Positions 22,860 to 34,500 of a stretch of 64,000 bases of DNA are shown here, one piece after another (the stretch's first letter is position 1; every line of letters starts with the position of its first letter). A program made the translations under genes and the position numbers. Origin of the DNA: Paragonimus skrjabini miyazakii (lineage: Eukaryota; Platyhelminthes; Trematoda; Plagiorchiida; Troglotrematidae); the NCBI GenBank assembly GCA_014338405.1, contig JTDE01021509.1:1-64000 (forward strand). The letters run 5' to 3'. The notes beneath the pieces are model-generated. The model was not told where the DNA came from, did not search any database, and saw only the letters and a program-made list of their open reading frames with translations.

Positions 22860-23668
22860 CAAGCGACAGTGGTCGCTGGTTGATACGAACGAAAAAGTGG
22901 ATGACTGACATAGCCTGTTTGAGCCAAACGCAACCACAGTCTCTTCATCAACGATGTGCTATGGATACGTTGATAACCTACAAATCCGAGACGGCCAATG
23001 CATTCGCGGCCGAATTCATCGCAACGCCATATAGTCATGTCACCACGACTTATGTTGCATATGGTCCCTTCGCGTACCGCGCGCTTCAGTTCACCGCTCA
23101 GCAATTTTTATTTGTTGAACCGTCGGATGCCCGTCCGAGTCATATTTCTTCAAACCGCATGGTTCAACTCGAAATCCTTCTAAGATCTAAAGTCGATATT
23201 GCAACGCGAATGACTTACTTGGATATCATCCTGATGTCGCATCCTCTGACCATCAAGATTTCACCCACCTGCTTTCACTTGTCCATACAGCGCCTGCTTC
23301 GGAATCCGTTCATCAGCCATCCTACCCATGTGTCCCTGGAGCATCAAGATGATTTTAATGCCGTTCGTAATTGTCCTCCGAAATACCTCAGTGACCGGAA
23401 CCATGTTCGACCCCTGAATACCTGAGATGCGTCTTAGACTTTGTACATGGAAGCGGTTTAGTCACTGCGCATTTCGCTGGCGCTGGATCCATGTTTCACT
23501 GCCATGCAACAGCGTAGACAGCACCGTTGAGCAGTGGATAGACAGTTTAGTTGTGTTCATCTTCGAGCTCGCAGTCCACGGACAGATTGCTACCCAAGTG
23601 TCAGACGTCTGTGCAGTTATCCACAACGTCTGCTTTGGTTTAGATTCCAAGGTAAGCACAGATCACAA
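22860..23668 (-). mobile_element. LINE reverse-transcriptase C-terminal region
   Basis: On the minus strand, a frame near 23560-23460 reads STVLSTLLHGSETW, then after a stop LNRFHVQSLRRISGI. This is the conserved 'YGSETW ... LRxIxGI' block after the RT palm and thumb. It continues with GRMADERIPKQALYGQ, and at 23104-22859 with GRECIGRLGFVGYQRIH, the remains of a C-terminal zinc knuckle. The first cysteine pair has lost one Cys (CDEF in place of CxxC). At least two stops or frame changes are present. A related fragment lies at 63365-63720 on the plus strand. Confidence 0.75.
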
Positions 23669-23902
23669 AAGGAACTGATTACCAGGGAGCCTATAGTTCC
23701 AGCATGTTTTCGGTGAAATGAAAGTATCGATGATAAACTCTAATCGAAGGTACTCTACTTGCAATCTGTATATTTTCAGTTCAGTTTGTGAACATACAAT
23801 TCTCGCAGGATGCATGCTATGCTCTTAACTCGGTTCAGTTTGATCAGTACACGAATGTGTCGACGTCACCATTGGTCGTAACCGCGCAACTAAAATCTAT
23901 AT

Positions 23903-24047
23903 GGTGCGAATATTTTGTATCCACCCAAACTAAACGGTCTCCCTATTGTGTATATATCATTTTTCTGGAGAAAACAGGTTTTTAAGGATGAAAGCAGGTC
24001 AATCTGGATGACATTCTTGAACGAAATGTTCACGTTGATCCCGATAA
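23903..24047 (+). repeat. Inverted dispersed repeat, arm 1
   Basis: The segment aligns with the reverse complement of 24890-25026. Matching blocks include cccaaactaaacgg, tatatcattttt and the segment around tggatgacatt. The arms lie about 0.85 kb apart, and the direct repeat copy at 24273-24570 sits between them. The family is unknown. Confidence 0.6.
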
Positions 24048-24272
24048 CACGGAAGCCTTCTTCCATCAAGGCACCAATTTATGGATAAAATAGATGAAAA
24101 ACAAACTGACATGAAGTGGAGTTCACTCAAAAACAAGGTCACAAAACAGACGCCGCTCAGTGTTTTGTTAACGTGGCCACACAATATCACATCACATTGC
24201 ACGTGTGATGGAATAATCTTAGCACATGATTTGTTCTGCAAAAAATCTAATGTGGCCACAAAATCCGCAGTT

Positions 24273-24570
24273 GAAGTCACAGGGCTTATCTAACGGGCGT
24301 GCCTCCTACCCGGATCGGATGAGCGGACGGCTCCAACACTTCGCTGAAAGCACAGCCGGATTAGCTGACTGTGGATGTGGGCCCATTCCCAGTCGACTCG
24401 CTCGGCTCCATCGGCCGAGTGTTTTGGTCACCACGGGCCACGATCGATAACATCTGACTGTTTACACTTGTCTCTGTAATTCTTCTCAGCGCTTCAAAGA
24501 CGATGTTGGACTGGGAACCAGCATGCGTCGCTGAGTGCTAAAGGACGAACTAAAAATATATTTCCCTAAC
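24273..24570. repeat. Dispersed repeat, unclassified, copy 2
   Basis: Second copy of the 21985-22265 family in the same orientation. It lies inside the interval bounded by the inverted repeat arms at 23903 and 24890. Confidence 0.6.
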
Positions 24571-24889
24571 GGATTGTGCTATCACGATAGGTTTTTCACC
24601 GACCGACGGATAGTGAGAAGCCACATTCCTGAACAAACAAATTTAATAGACACCAAAAGTGATGAAATCCTGACCATTTTCCCGTAGAATCTGAGGCACG
24701 TCATGCTGTGTTTAGGTTTATCGTGTGATTTGTGGACTCTGGTGTGACGTATTATAGTTATGCTATGAAAACAATAGGCCTCGATTGGCACCTTTTAGTT
24801 TTGTGGCCTCGTTACTGAGCCGTGTCGTTCCACATCCTGTCAACATGTCTTGTATGACCACTTTGTCAGTGATGAGGGCGACTTGCAGC

Positions 24890-25026
24890 GTTATCGAGAT
24901 CGACGAGGACAAAATGTCGTCCAGGTTGAGGTGCTTTGTTCTGTGGAAACCTGCTGCCTCCTGAAAAACGATATATCGAGGAAGCAACAGCCGTTTAGTT
25001 TGGGTCGACACGAAACATTCGCATCA
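24890..25026 (-). repeat. Inverted dispersed repeat, arm 2
   Basis: Partner of 23903-24047. The minus-strand frame here is open for 82 codons (25011-24763, beginning STQTKRLLLPRYIVF) but matches nothing I know. Confidence 0.55.
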
Positions 25027-25542
25027 TACGGGTTTTTCTTAGATGATTACGAACTAATACAACATATTGATACATGTGAATACCGATCGAACTGGACGAG
25101 CCAGGGTAAGAGGCGTAACGCACCCCTTACAAGTATTGTGTTTGTTCGCAAACTGACTTCTCTAGGACTGTACAGACTGCAAGTGTAGATGCTTCTGATG
25201 GCGGTTTCACCGAAGGCACGTCGGACGTGTGGGCTTTGAGGTGACTAATTTGATCCGTGTGTCTGTCTGCGTATGTTCATGTTGAGTTATGTTGGATCAA
25301 ACTCTTAGTTCAGTTTGCCGGACAGCAGCAGAACACGTTAGTCCGAAATGGGCATGTTTGCACAAAATGCCATTTGGCACAGTGTCGACACCCGCTCAGA
25401 GGCCTTGGCGATAATTCCGTTGATGACATACGCACCTACCTCTGTTTCACCGTTGCGTTTGTATTCACTCAATCTAATGTGGTTTTTGGGGACTTGTTAC
25501 TCATCTGTCCTTTATGAATATTATGCCTGTTTTTTTTGGCAG

Positions 25543-25736
25543 CGATAAGACGCACACAAATATTCACATCGGATCCCGATTTAAGTCTATACACGGAAAT
25601 TATCGCTTTAAATAGATCGCTGGTGAGAGTTGACAGCTTGAACGTCAGAAATCCATGGTTAGTTACGCCGGTGAATGTTAAAACGTTTCCATTACTGCAT
25701 ACCGATCAAGAAACGGAAACGAACGTTAAACGATGA
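25543..25736 (+). CDS. Candidate terminal exon of an unidentified gene
   Basis: A strong acceptor (a run of eight T followed by ggcag) ends at 25542. After two bases of a split codon, a 63-codon frame begins IRRTQIFTSDPDLSLY, contains SLVRVDSLNVRNPWL, and ends ETNVKR with TGA at 25734-25736. The composition is protein-like and not simple. I recognise no family and found no partner exon upstream, so it could equally be a chance frame or an unknown transposon piece. Confidence 0.22.
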
Positions 25737-26039
25737 CGTACGTTAACTGAAAATGTGGATTAAACGCTACGGTGTCTGAGAATGGACATCCACGTGGGTT
25801 CTTCAGCTGCATGTAGCCATAGCACTGAGATATTTCGTTCGTCGTTACTCTGCGCATCACCGGACAAGTTACCAACAGTGATATAACAGTTTTCAAACTT
25901 TGTCCTTAGGGGACTATCAATCATCACTTCGGAATCCAACCAGGATCTAACGACAGATCAACTTACGTCTAACGTATCCGCTGAACAAATTTTGTTTGCT
26001 CTGTCAATCAGGCAACACATTCTATTTCTCTTCTGTTTT

Positions 26040-27290
26040 AGGGGAACAAAGTTGTGAAAGTTTACCTACTGACCTGTCCAGATATTCTTGAGATGAATTC
26101 TGCATTGAACAGTTCTGCCTATCCGTCGGTGTAGGATATTTGGCTTTCGGTCTTCTCAAGCGTAAGCTTAATTGATTTGTGGATGCAATTGAATATGTCG
26201 AGTACTGTGCACATATTGGTATCCGAACTAGTGATGATAGTGGAGTGCACGTATCGATGATACTGACTAAACTGACTGATAGTGGATTGAAGCATGGTGT
26301 GTTCAAGCTTCCCTATGAACATATCGACCAGGAGTGGTGCGAGCAAAGATCCTATTGCTACACCGTCTGTTTGTCGACATAGCACACCAATGAATAGCAG
26401 TTGTACATCGAATGTGCATCGCAGCAGAAGCTCTTTCAGTTTTAGTATAGGTAACCCAACATCGAGTCCGGTCTCAGACACGTAGTCACATAAAATTGAC
26501 AGTTTCTAGCAGCGGTAAGTTTGTGAATAATGACACTACGTCCAATGAACATGATTTCTGGGAATTCATATCAGCGTCCTGTATGCACACGACATATTCA
26601 AACGTATCACGTAGACTGAACGGGACGATCGTTTTTCGGACAGGTGAAGCAGTTTCGCAAGCCACTTCGCCGTCAAGCGGTAAGGCGAATTTATCATGTC
26701 AAGTATTGGACGAACCGGTACACCACGTTTGTGGACTTTCGGTATTTCATAGAGACGCGATATGGTAGAACACTGTGGCCTTAGTTTCTCATAAGTCGCA
26801 TCGGCTATCAACTTTTCGTCTTTTAATGACTTGAAACAATTTCAGTGATCTGATGTTCATCATACTCAGTTTTGTTCATTTCGTTGGTATTTCTACAAAA
26901 TTTGCTCTGGTCTGCGAGAATAGTACTCAGTTTCTCAATGTAATCGTTCCTAATCATGATGACAATTCTAGCTCTATTACCCGGTCTGTTGAGGAGAGTA
27001 AAAGGATTCTGTTGAAGCTTCCTCAATGAATTTATATACTCCTTAGTCAAAGGACCTCTCTGTAGGTTGCGTCGATAAACTGGCATGAGTGCTAAGTCTA
27101 ACGAAGTATAAATAGCCAATTGCTGAAATCGAGCCAGACAAATTTTGTCCTGCTGTAGAGTTCCATTACATTCTGACGACAAAATGGGACTTCGTCGTCT
27201 CCAGACTTCGAAGAACAATGGTTGGCCTGTAGAATTGGTCACATATGAGTTGAAATGAATATCAACTCTAGGATCGTAAATGCAAATTTT
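26040..27290 (-). mobile_element. Penelope-like element, reverse transcriptase region (PLE-4)
   Basis: Minus-strand frames in order: an N-terminal part (NDYIEKLSTILADQSKF); then CSTISRLYEIPKVHKRG and VPVRPILDMINSPY, the PKVHK block typical of Penelope RTs; then LDVVSLFTNLPLLETVNF (motif A); then DGVAIGSLLAPLLVDMF (motif B). The YxDD box expected around YHRYVDDIF has become YHRYVHSTI, so catalysis is lost. Frames change at least three times. The GIY-YIG part is absent from the left end. It lies between COA6 and CADPS. Confidence 0.85.
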
Positions 27291-29890
27291 CTAGGTACGA
27301 CCTACGTCCACTTCCAGACTCGAGAATGCAGACTACAGTAGCTAGGTGATTCATTTGCGAACATTAAAAGTGCCAACATTTACTCATTGTCTTGGCTTGA
27401 AGAAATGAAGACTGGAAACGGAAGAGGAGAATGCTACCGGGTGGACTGATCTAATATGGCAGCAGTAGCCTAGAGCATTTCCCGACCGTTTATACCGCTA
27501 AGAGACCGATCCAGGAGTCGATAACTCGGTAGTGAAGAGCAGCGCAGTCCAGGGTTGTAGCGAATAAGACATTGTTGATTGATTCCACTAACAGCCGATT
27601 TTAATGGATGCGTCTTAGTTCACCCTAAGTTTCTGAGTAATACATAGCGTATTTCGGACAAGTTGTGTGGTACGCCGGCGGTCATGCCCAACCGTTGAGT
27701 GGTAGGAGTGCTCTCTCTTTCTCTAAACCCTTTCTTCATGCGTAGGACGGCAATGTTGTAAACATAAGAGTAGTACCAGTGTATACTTACAAGACCGTAT
27801 CTCATCACACAAACAGTAATTCTACCAGCGTAACTGCTTCCGTCTAGCTGCTCTCTTCAAGCCTGTCTGATGTGAGATCAAGCCCCAGTCAACAATGGCA
27901 AGTTACCAGAAGTCTTAGTTTGTTTCGTGGAACTGGGTCAAGTTAAATTCATCATGTTTACTGCTGGCCAATATGGCGAAGTTTGTACTCTGGTAACTTT
28001 AACTCAACTTAGATCTTGGTGCTCATGTGAACAAAAGTGGTGAGAAAAGGTAATTGTCATCAAACTGGCTACAACGTAATATAGACAGAAATGGTCAAGG
28101 TAGGCTGAAACTCTTCTGACAGAGAGAATTCAAACTGTATTATTGCTAACGGCTACGCAAGAGATTTTTCGAGTTGTCAGCTTGACTGGTTGTGGTACAG
28201 GTTGGTTTCAGTGCTTGCAAGGACTCGTGAATGCAGGGATCAGAGCCATGAAACCGAATACTGGTCACTAAGATGGCTGCTTACAGTCGAAATATTACCA
28301 TGTTTGATCTGTTTGTTGATATCTAGAAGGTGAATCGAGTCAGCCAAACTGGCGAAAAATCACAATCAAAACTGTCTTAGTTACAACATTGTGCGGTCGC
28401 GCAAAATGATGCTTACGCAGGCTAATGGACAATCATCTCATAGCAGAACCAATACATGAGACGTGGCACCGGCAAACTAGCGAGTGCATACGAAGCTAGA
28501 TTTGAAACATTAGTCCACTTCACCAGTGGCTTTTTTCTCTTTTGTGACTCTAACTAATGACAACAGTTGTTACAGTCCCAGTTTTCGTCCACCTACTCAC
28601 TGATCTTGTATAAGTAGTTCCGTGCTGGTTTATCAAACTAACTTTGTCCGAATCTAATATATTAGGGATCAATCAACTTAGTGGTTGCGTTGCATATGTG
28701 CTGAGTAAAGTTCCGTGAGATGTAGGCGTAGTCGTTTTGAATAAACTCGGGGGTTCACAGATTCAAACGGTTGATTTACCCACCCCTTCTACACTCCAAT
28801 AACGGTGGTATATGTGAACCGAACGGTCAAAAACGTTTTGCACATCCATATAGATGTGACGAGACATTGGTGTAATCAGTCACTTCATTCTGAAGTTATG
28901 TAGGTCAGTTATGTGTCCAGATGACAGGAGCATCGGATAGAGCCTGAGGACGATTGGTCTATGTCTGTGGATTGACGCAATCAAGCTTGTCACGTAAGTA
29001 CCAGATTGTACAATTGTCTCTTTGCAATTCATTCAACAAGACGATATCGTGCAGATCAATGGCACATTTGAGTAAACGCATTCATTTGTTCAAATGAGGT
29101 AGAACATTCTCATTTCATACAGTTGACATGACATCGGCGACAGGATGAACTCGGTGTACAACGGCATTGGTAACCAAGAGGATGTGGAAATAACGATTAA
29201 TTGGACATCAATAGTTTTGTCAACCATAAGGAGATTGGTTGCGAAATCTGAGCAGATAGATTGCGTTAGCACTGGAATGACAATTTCATCTTTTGATGTA
29301 ATTCCCGTCTTCTCACTAGGGTAAAAAATGAGTACGTTCATCTGGTGGTTCCAATTTCACTGACTTCAGCATTTCTTCGTTGGCAGCCGCTCTAAAAAGT
29401 TATACCAACAGCGACCACTTAAACCATAATTCGATACCCTTCTCGAAGGAGCGTTTGACTGAAATATTTTTTATACGAACACAATCATACCTAAGGCGGT
29501 TATTACTTGACTAGAAAGTTTCATTTTGTTTCCAAAGTTAGGATGTGTTTCAATTACCTTTTTAGCGAATATCTCCGTATAGCAGACAACGTTTAAATGC
29601 AGTTTGCGAGTAAATACAAGCCAAAGCGCCTGCCATAATTCCTGAGAACAAGTCAACCACATTTCAGTCTTTGGTTATGTTATTTTTTAATAACAATTTC
29701 ATTTATGTGGAGATATACGAAACACTTGCTCTAGCTAATGAAAGTCGCGTTCGTTTTGTGTTACTGACCAAAGAATTGGCAGTCGGCAAAGAACAACTGC
29801 GGATAAAGAAAGCGTTGTAGAAATATTTGAAAACGTCGGAAGATACGCCTGGTCACAGTACCCGGTGGTTGCTTAAGCGGTTTTCTGATT
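27291..29890. other. Intergenic stretch without recognised features
   Basis: About 2.6 kb with no exon, RNA gene or element that I can identify on either strand. Only short open frames are present. Confidence 0.45.
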
Positions 29891-29897
29891 TCATGGT

Positions 29898-30176
29898 GAA
29901 CATCACCCACAATTGATTGCAGTTGTCGCATTCCCATAGACTTTCCAGTCAGCCCTTGACTCGAGTTTCGCTTTCATTAGAGCTTGTCAGTAGTGCATAC
30001 ACTTGGCCACGGTCAGGATTAGAACTTCGGCGGCAATGCTTTCACGAGGCAACCGTGTTGACCACTGCGCCATTGACATCACACTAGGCACGACCGAATT
30101 ATCACATGTGAACGCTCAACAATTTTTGCTTGTGAGTAATGATCAGGTCGCCAAATGGCCTCGAGAGGAGACACAC
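29898..30176 (-). mobile_element. Hammerhead SINE, copy in inverted pair (defective ribozyme)
   Basis: The copy is colinear with the SINE at 9724-10018, including the head and the tRNA-like boxes (minus strand TGGCGCAGTGG, then AGTTCTAATCC). Its hammerhead at about 29954-29996 has CTGACAA in place of CTGACGA. The stem I 3' strand and following bases (about 16 nt) are deleted, starting at the position immediately after the expected cleavage triplet. The head abuts a second SINE in the opposite orientation. Confidence 0.8.
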
Positions 30177-30348
30177 GGTTGTCTCATCAAAGCGTGGCCG
30201 GAGTTCTATTCCCAACCGTGGCAAAGTTATGCACTACTGACGAGCTCTAATGAGAGCGAAACTCGAGTCTAGTGCTTCTTTTCGAAAGAGGCCGACTGGA
30301 ACGCCTATGGAAATGCGACAGCTGCGATCAATTGCGAGTGATGTTAAA
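30177..30348 (+). mobile_element. Hammerhead SINE, 5'-truncated, intact ribozyme
   Basis: A plus-strand copy starting in the tRNA-like half (cggttgtctcatc) and running to the 3' end (gagtgatgttaaa). It contains a complete hammerhead at 30231-30275. It is fused head to head with the minus-strand copy, so a transcript across both could fold into a hairpin of more than 100 bp. Confidence 0.8.
30231..30275 (+). ncRNA. Hammerhead ribozyme (type I-like, minimal stem III)
   Basis: Stem I GCACTA pairs with the final TAGTGC (6 bp). The core is CTGACGA. Stem II is GCTCT and AGAGC around loop AATG (5 bp). Then come core GAAA and stem III CTCGAG, a palindrome that allows only three loop-less intramolecular pairs. 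The GTC cleavage triplet precedes TAGTGC. The conserved core is complete and, because stem III is perfectly palindromic, two RNAs could pair through it. Confidence 0.88.
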
Positions 30349-30780
30349 CTTGAAATCAACCAAATATTCGACTACCCATCCGTTTTCTGATTATCAGTGA
30401 AGCTGGACACCAAGTCTACGTCTCATCACATCCATGTCAACCACATACAAAGATGCGTCACAACTTGCTCGCGACAAGTGGGTGTGTCATTGACGGACAT
30501 GAGATTACAGTGTTGATTGGACGTAGCGAGAGACAGTAACACGACATGAAGATTACGGATCTGAGCCGCGTCTCTACCTGTTGAGCCAAAACAAAGATGA
30601 AACGGAATCTGATAGAATGTCAGGTTGAGAGTGAGCACCAGAAAAATCCCAAATACATTGTCCATTATGTCTTCTAATCATCATACGAGTCTTGTACGAA
30701 TGTTACCGAATGGTGACACCCATTTTGTTCCACCTTCAGTTCTCAAATCTGAAACTGTTTAAGTACTGGCAAGTTAATCA

Positions 30781-30786
30781 TTTATT
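30781..30786 (-). terminator. Candidate CADPS polyadenylation signal
   Basis: AATAAA on the minus strand, about 616 nt after the CADPS stop codon. It is the first exact AATAAA I noticed downstream of that stop. Use is inferred from position only. Confidence 0.4.
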
Positions 30787-31401
30787 GTACATAGCAAAGA
30801 TGGGATGAAGAAGTGGATTTCGAGGAAATGTGGCATGTAGGAAAGCTCATATACCATGAATCTGTTCTGTGTTTGTAGAATGTCCGGGACGGTTGAGTCC
30901 GAGACATGAGGAAATGGCAGTGACAGCAGCTTGGCTGAAGGGGATGAACCGCCTCGGAAAAAGGGAGCTGAGCTATTCAAATCTGGAACGCTAACTAGCA
31001 GATATAAATCAGAGCACGATAATTGTGGGTGGGGGGGAAGTGGAGATCGTTTGTGATCGAATGATCAAACAAATGTGAATAACAAGCAACGAACTCTGAG
31101 ATTAAATGGAATTTGTGAGGTCTAGAAAAATACACACCAGCTGAGCATATACACTACTGGATTTGACAAGCAACTAGAATGTGATCATCAACTCTTGAGT
31201 AGGTGTTTGCGTGCATGCAGAAAGATAGGATCTGTTTATATGTTACAAAAGAAGAAAGCAGAACGTGAAGAAAAATACCATGACCAGGATAAGTGCATCC
31301 ATTGAGATAGTCTGTCCATTTTGATGTACAGATAGTTATGAAACCGCAACCCAAGAAAAATGGTGGGGATGATGAGAGCGATTACTCAATCCGCGTTGTT
31401 A

Positions 31402-31536
31402 TTAGCCTTTACCAAGGAATCCAGGTTTAGGAAAATTACTGCTCAAACCGCTTAAGCTACCAGTGATGGTACCCAGCAGAGAACGAGTGGGGCTGGAGAA
31501 CGATTCAGGCCTCACAGCTTGTGCGGTTTCTTCCAT
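31402..31536 (-). CDS. CADPS: CADPS terminal coding exon
   Basis: Forty-four codons plus TAA. The exon starts MEETAQAVRPES after the acceptor ccgattctcag and ends FPKPGFLGKG. MEETAQAV aligns with VEEATASV, which follows the last conserved RLT/RLQ in CAPS proteins. The remaining tail is rich in Ser, Gly and Thr with a basic end, unlike the acidic vertebrate tail. The region near the CAPS C-terminus is reported to aid vesicle binding, so this difference may matter. Confidence 0.85.
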   Translation of the reverse strand: MEETAQAVRPESFSSPTRSLLGTITGSLSGLSSNFPKPGFLGKG

Positions 31537-34500
31537 CTGAGAATCGGAGCAAAGACAACATAAAGAATCAATATATCTGTGATTGCAAGGTTAATGACAC
31601 TGAGCGAGTTCACAGGTTATGCATCTGAGAACAACCTTGTGGTGAAGATAGGCAAAGAAGTAGACGGGCAAAACTGACGACTAAGTAGATACAGACAACA
31701 AGCAACACAATGTAATCACAGCGTGATGAAAAAACGTTACAAGATTTCATAGTTTTACGCACTAGTTGATGGTGTCATGACGTGGAGTATGTTAGTTAGC
31801 CAGCAAGTGGATCCACTAATCTCTAGAGAAGGTCATGGAGTATGAAAACACTTGTCGCCCGAAAAGTGCAACAACTTTACACAGTACACCGAAACCGTGA
31901 AGAGGTCTAATGCATCAGATCCCGAAGGACTTTAGTGTGTCTTGTGGAATGAAGTTCTGAAGATGGGTAGTCAACATATGAAAAGTCAACATTCATATGA
32001 TGTATCCACGTGGTGTGTTACTACATCTATGGTTGTGCAATAATTTTCGGAGGCAGCGTTAAACTATCGGAGTGACGACTCCATCCGAATGGTATGTAGC
32101 CCAATTGTTCGCAGAACGTAAGTCTAGGCAACTGAGATCAGTGATCCGTTCTTACCAGACGGAATGACAGTGGGGGTTTTCAAACTGGGCTCAATGCACT
32201 TAGTGTTTGGCTGTCATCGCGCTGACATGACCAAGTCAGCTGGGTCCCACTCACTTGACTTGGTTTCACTCTGCACTGACCCAATCGACTGTTCAGGAGA
32301 CTTACGTCAGTTGGACTGCTGTGTTCGGTATCACTACCTCCGACTCCTCGGTTAGTGGGTTTATCACTCATGCTGAATTTGATGGCAGTCTTTCATCATG
32401 TTTGACATGCAGACCTTACTTTTGCTGATGACGCCTCATTTTCATTTACAGCTCTGTTATTTGTTTGCAAGATGTAGGCGTTTTGATGTTGTATGTTTGA
32501 ATATAGGCGTAGTTATTTTTTGGCAGTTAAGTCTCCTTTCGCTCCACTTCTTTTGTTCCTCTTTCTTCCTATGCAGGGTTTCCTTTTTACTTCTTTGTGG
32601 TTGTGTGGCACTTGAGCATCAATATGAACCGCTGATGTATTGCTGTCTATGATGATGCTGATGACAAAAACAAAGCATAACTCTCATCAGCCAAGCCAAA
32701 AAAAACCAAGCCGTACAAATTTTGAATAGTTCGATACTGCTTTGAAAGATGACCCCAGAAGATAGATCGAAAGAAAACTCAGCGATCCTTTTGTACATAT
32801 CGTGCGATAAGGATAAGTTGGTATATTATTGTCTTCTGATACCCAGTGTAACCCAGAAAACTATGAACGATTTTAATTACGAACGAACAGACCAACTTAC
32901 CCGGATGTAAAACGTAAATAAAGCAAATAGAGGCGTTGCTAAATTGAATCAAAATTGAGGGTGTTATCTTACGAACGTCTACGTTATGCTGTTATACGAA
33001 GTGGGCCCAATACGGTTGAACTAATCTGGCAACTACTTTCTAAAACAAAAGCAAGAACAAACGAAACGTTACAGCCACGCCGCAGCTTTTATTAAGAGCA
33101 TATCAACCAAAACGCAAGCCAGATTAGCCCCTAAAAATAACGCAAAAATGCAGTGAAATAGGATGTTTTTTTGTCTGTTTTAGCTAGATTATACAGGGGA
33201 GAGATAAGCATGGCGCTGAGACCATCCAACATCGTGGTTTTCATTTTAACGAGGTAAACTAAAACAGGCATGTGTTGTGATTGCAAGATAGGGATTTAAA
33301 CTAATTATTTTTGTGTTCATGATGGACGTTGTTTAAGCAACTATTATCGAAAACTTTACTATTATCCTAAAGATCAATTGAATCAAAAAACTACAGCATT
33401 GAGAATTTAGCCAGTAAGTTACCGTGTTCCACAAACTTGACAACCTGATTTATTTAATGCTGAATGCGTGCTTAGTAAAAATGAAGAAAAATTAAGAATC
33501 AGGAAAGACAGAAGCGAAGGCTGATCGAACAACAATTCAGTGTATGTATGTCATGGTATACTGTGCATCATCATCATTATCATAGACAGCAATACATCAG
33601 TGGTGTACATTGATGCATAACTGCCACACAACCACGAAGAAGAAAAAGCAAACCCTGCGTGGGAAGAGAGGAGAAAAAAAAGAAAAGGGGAGCTAACCAC
33701 TAAAAAATAGCTACGTCTGCAATCGAACATACAACATCAAGGCGCCTACATCTTGTAAACAAACAACCGTGATGTAAGTGAAATTAAGGCGTCATAAACA
33801 AGACAACTTCCTTATGGCTTTCAGTGCTCCGCGTCACTAAATGCACCCACTTTACAGACAATTCGGCCAAACAACGACAACATTCGGACCACTGAGCTTG
33901 GTTAGCCCCCATCTCGCCTAACATCTCAAGCCACCAACTCTGCGAGTCACGAGAGCCCCAGCCCGGAAGAGGAACCCGAACTACAGTGACCAAGCCCTCG
34001 TGAACGACTTCATTTGTTTACGCCAAGTCATCATCATCTGTCTACCTCGCATCTTACACCAATCGACCGCAACGTCGGCAAACACTGCTAGGTGTGATAG
34101 ACGATTAGCTGGCATCCTTCGTACATGACCTAACCACCTAAGTCTGTGCAAGTGTAAGGACTGAACGAAAGAGCTCGTTTGACAATCAATGCCAAACACC
34201 CGCTCCAAAACCTCCTCGCTGCTCACTCGTTGGTGCCACCCGATACGAGCGACTGAACGCAAACATCGGTGGTCAAACACATGAACACTGTTCACGTCCT
34301 CTACCCTGAGTGGCTAGGTTTCGCTGCCGTATAGTAATACAGCCCTCACTGTTGTCTGACATACGCGATCCTTAAGCTTCAGAGAGGTACTTTTCTGTCG
34401 CCAGATTAGTAAACACCACACTAGCCTTGGAAGTACGCGCCTCTATTTCATTCTCTACACCTCCACCGCAGCCGCTGATGCAGCTTCCCAGGTATACAAA

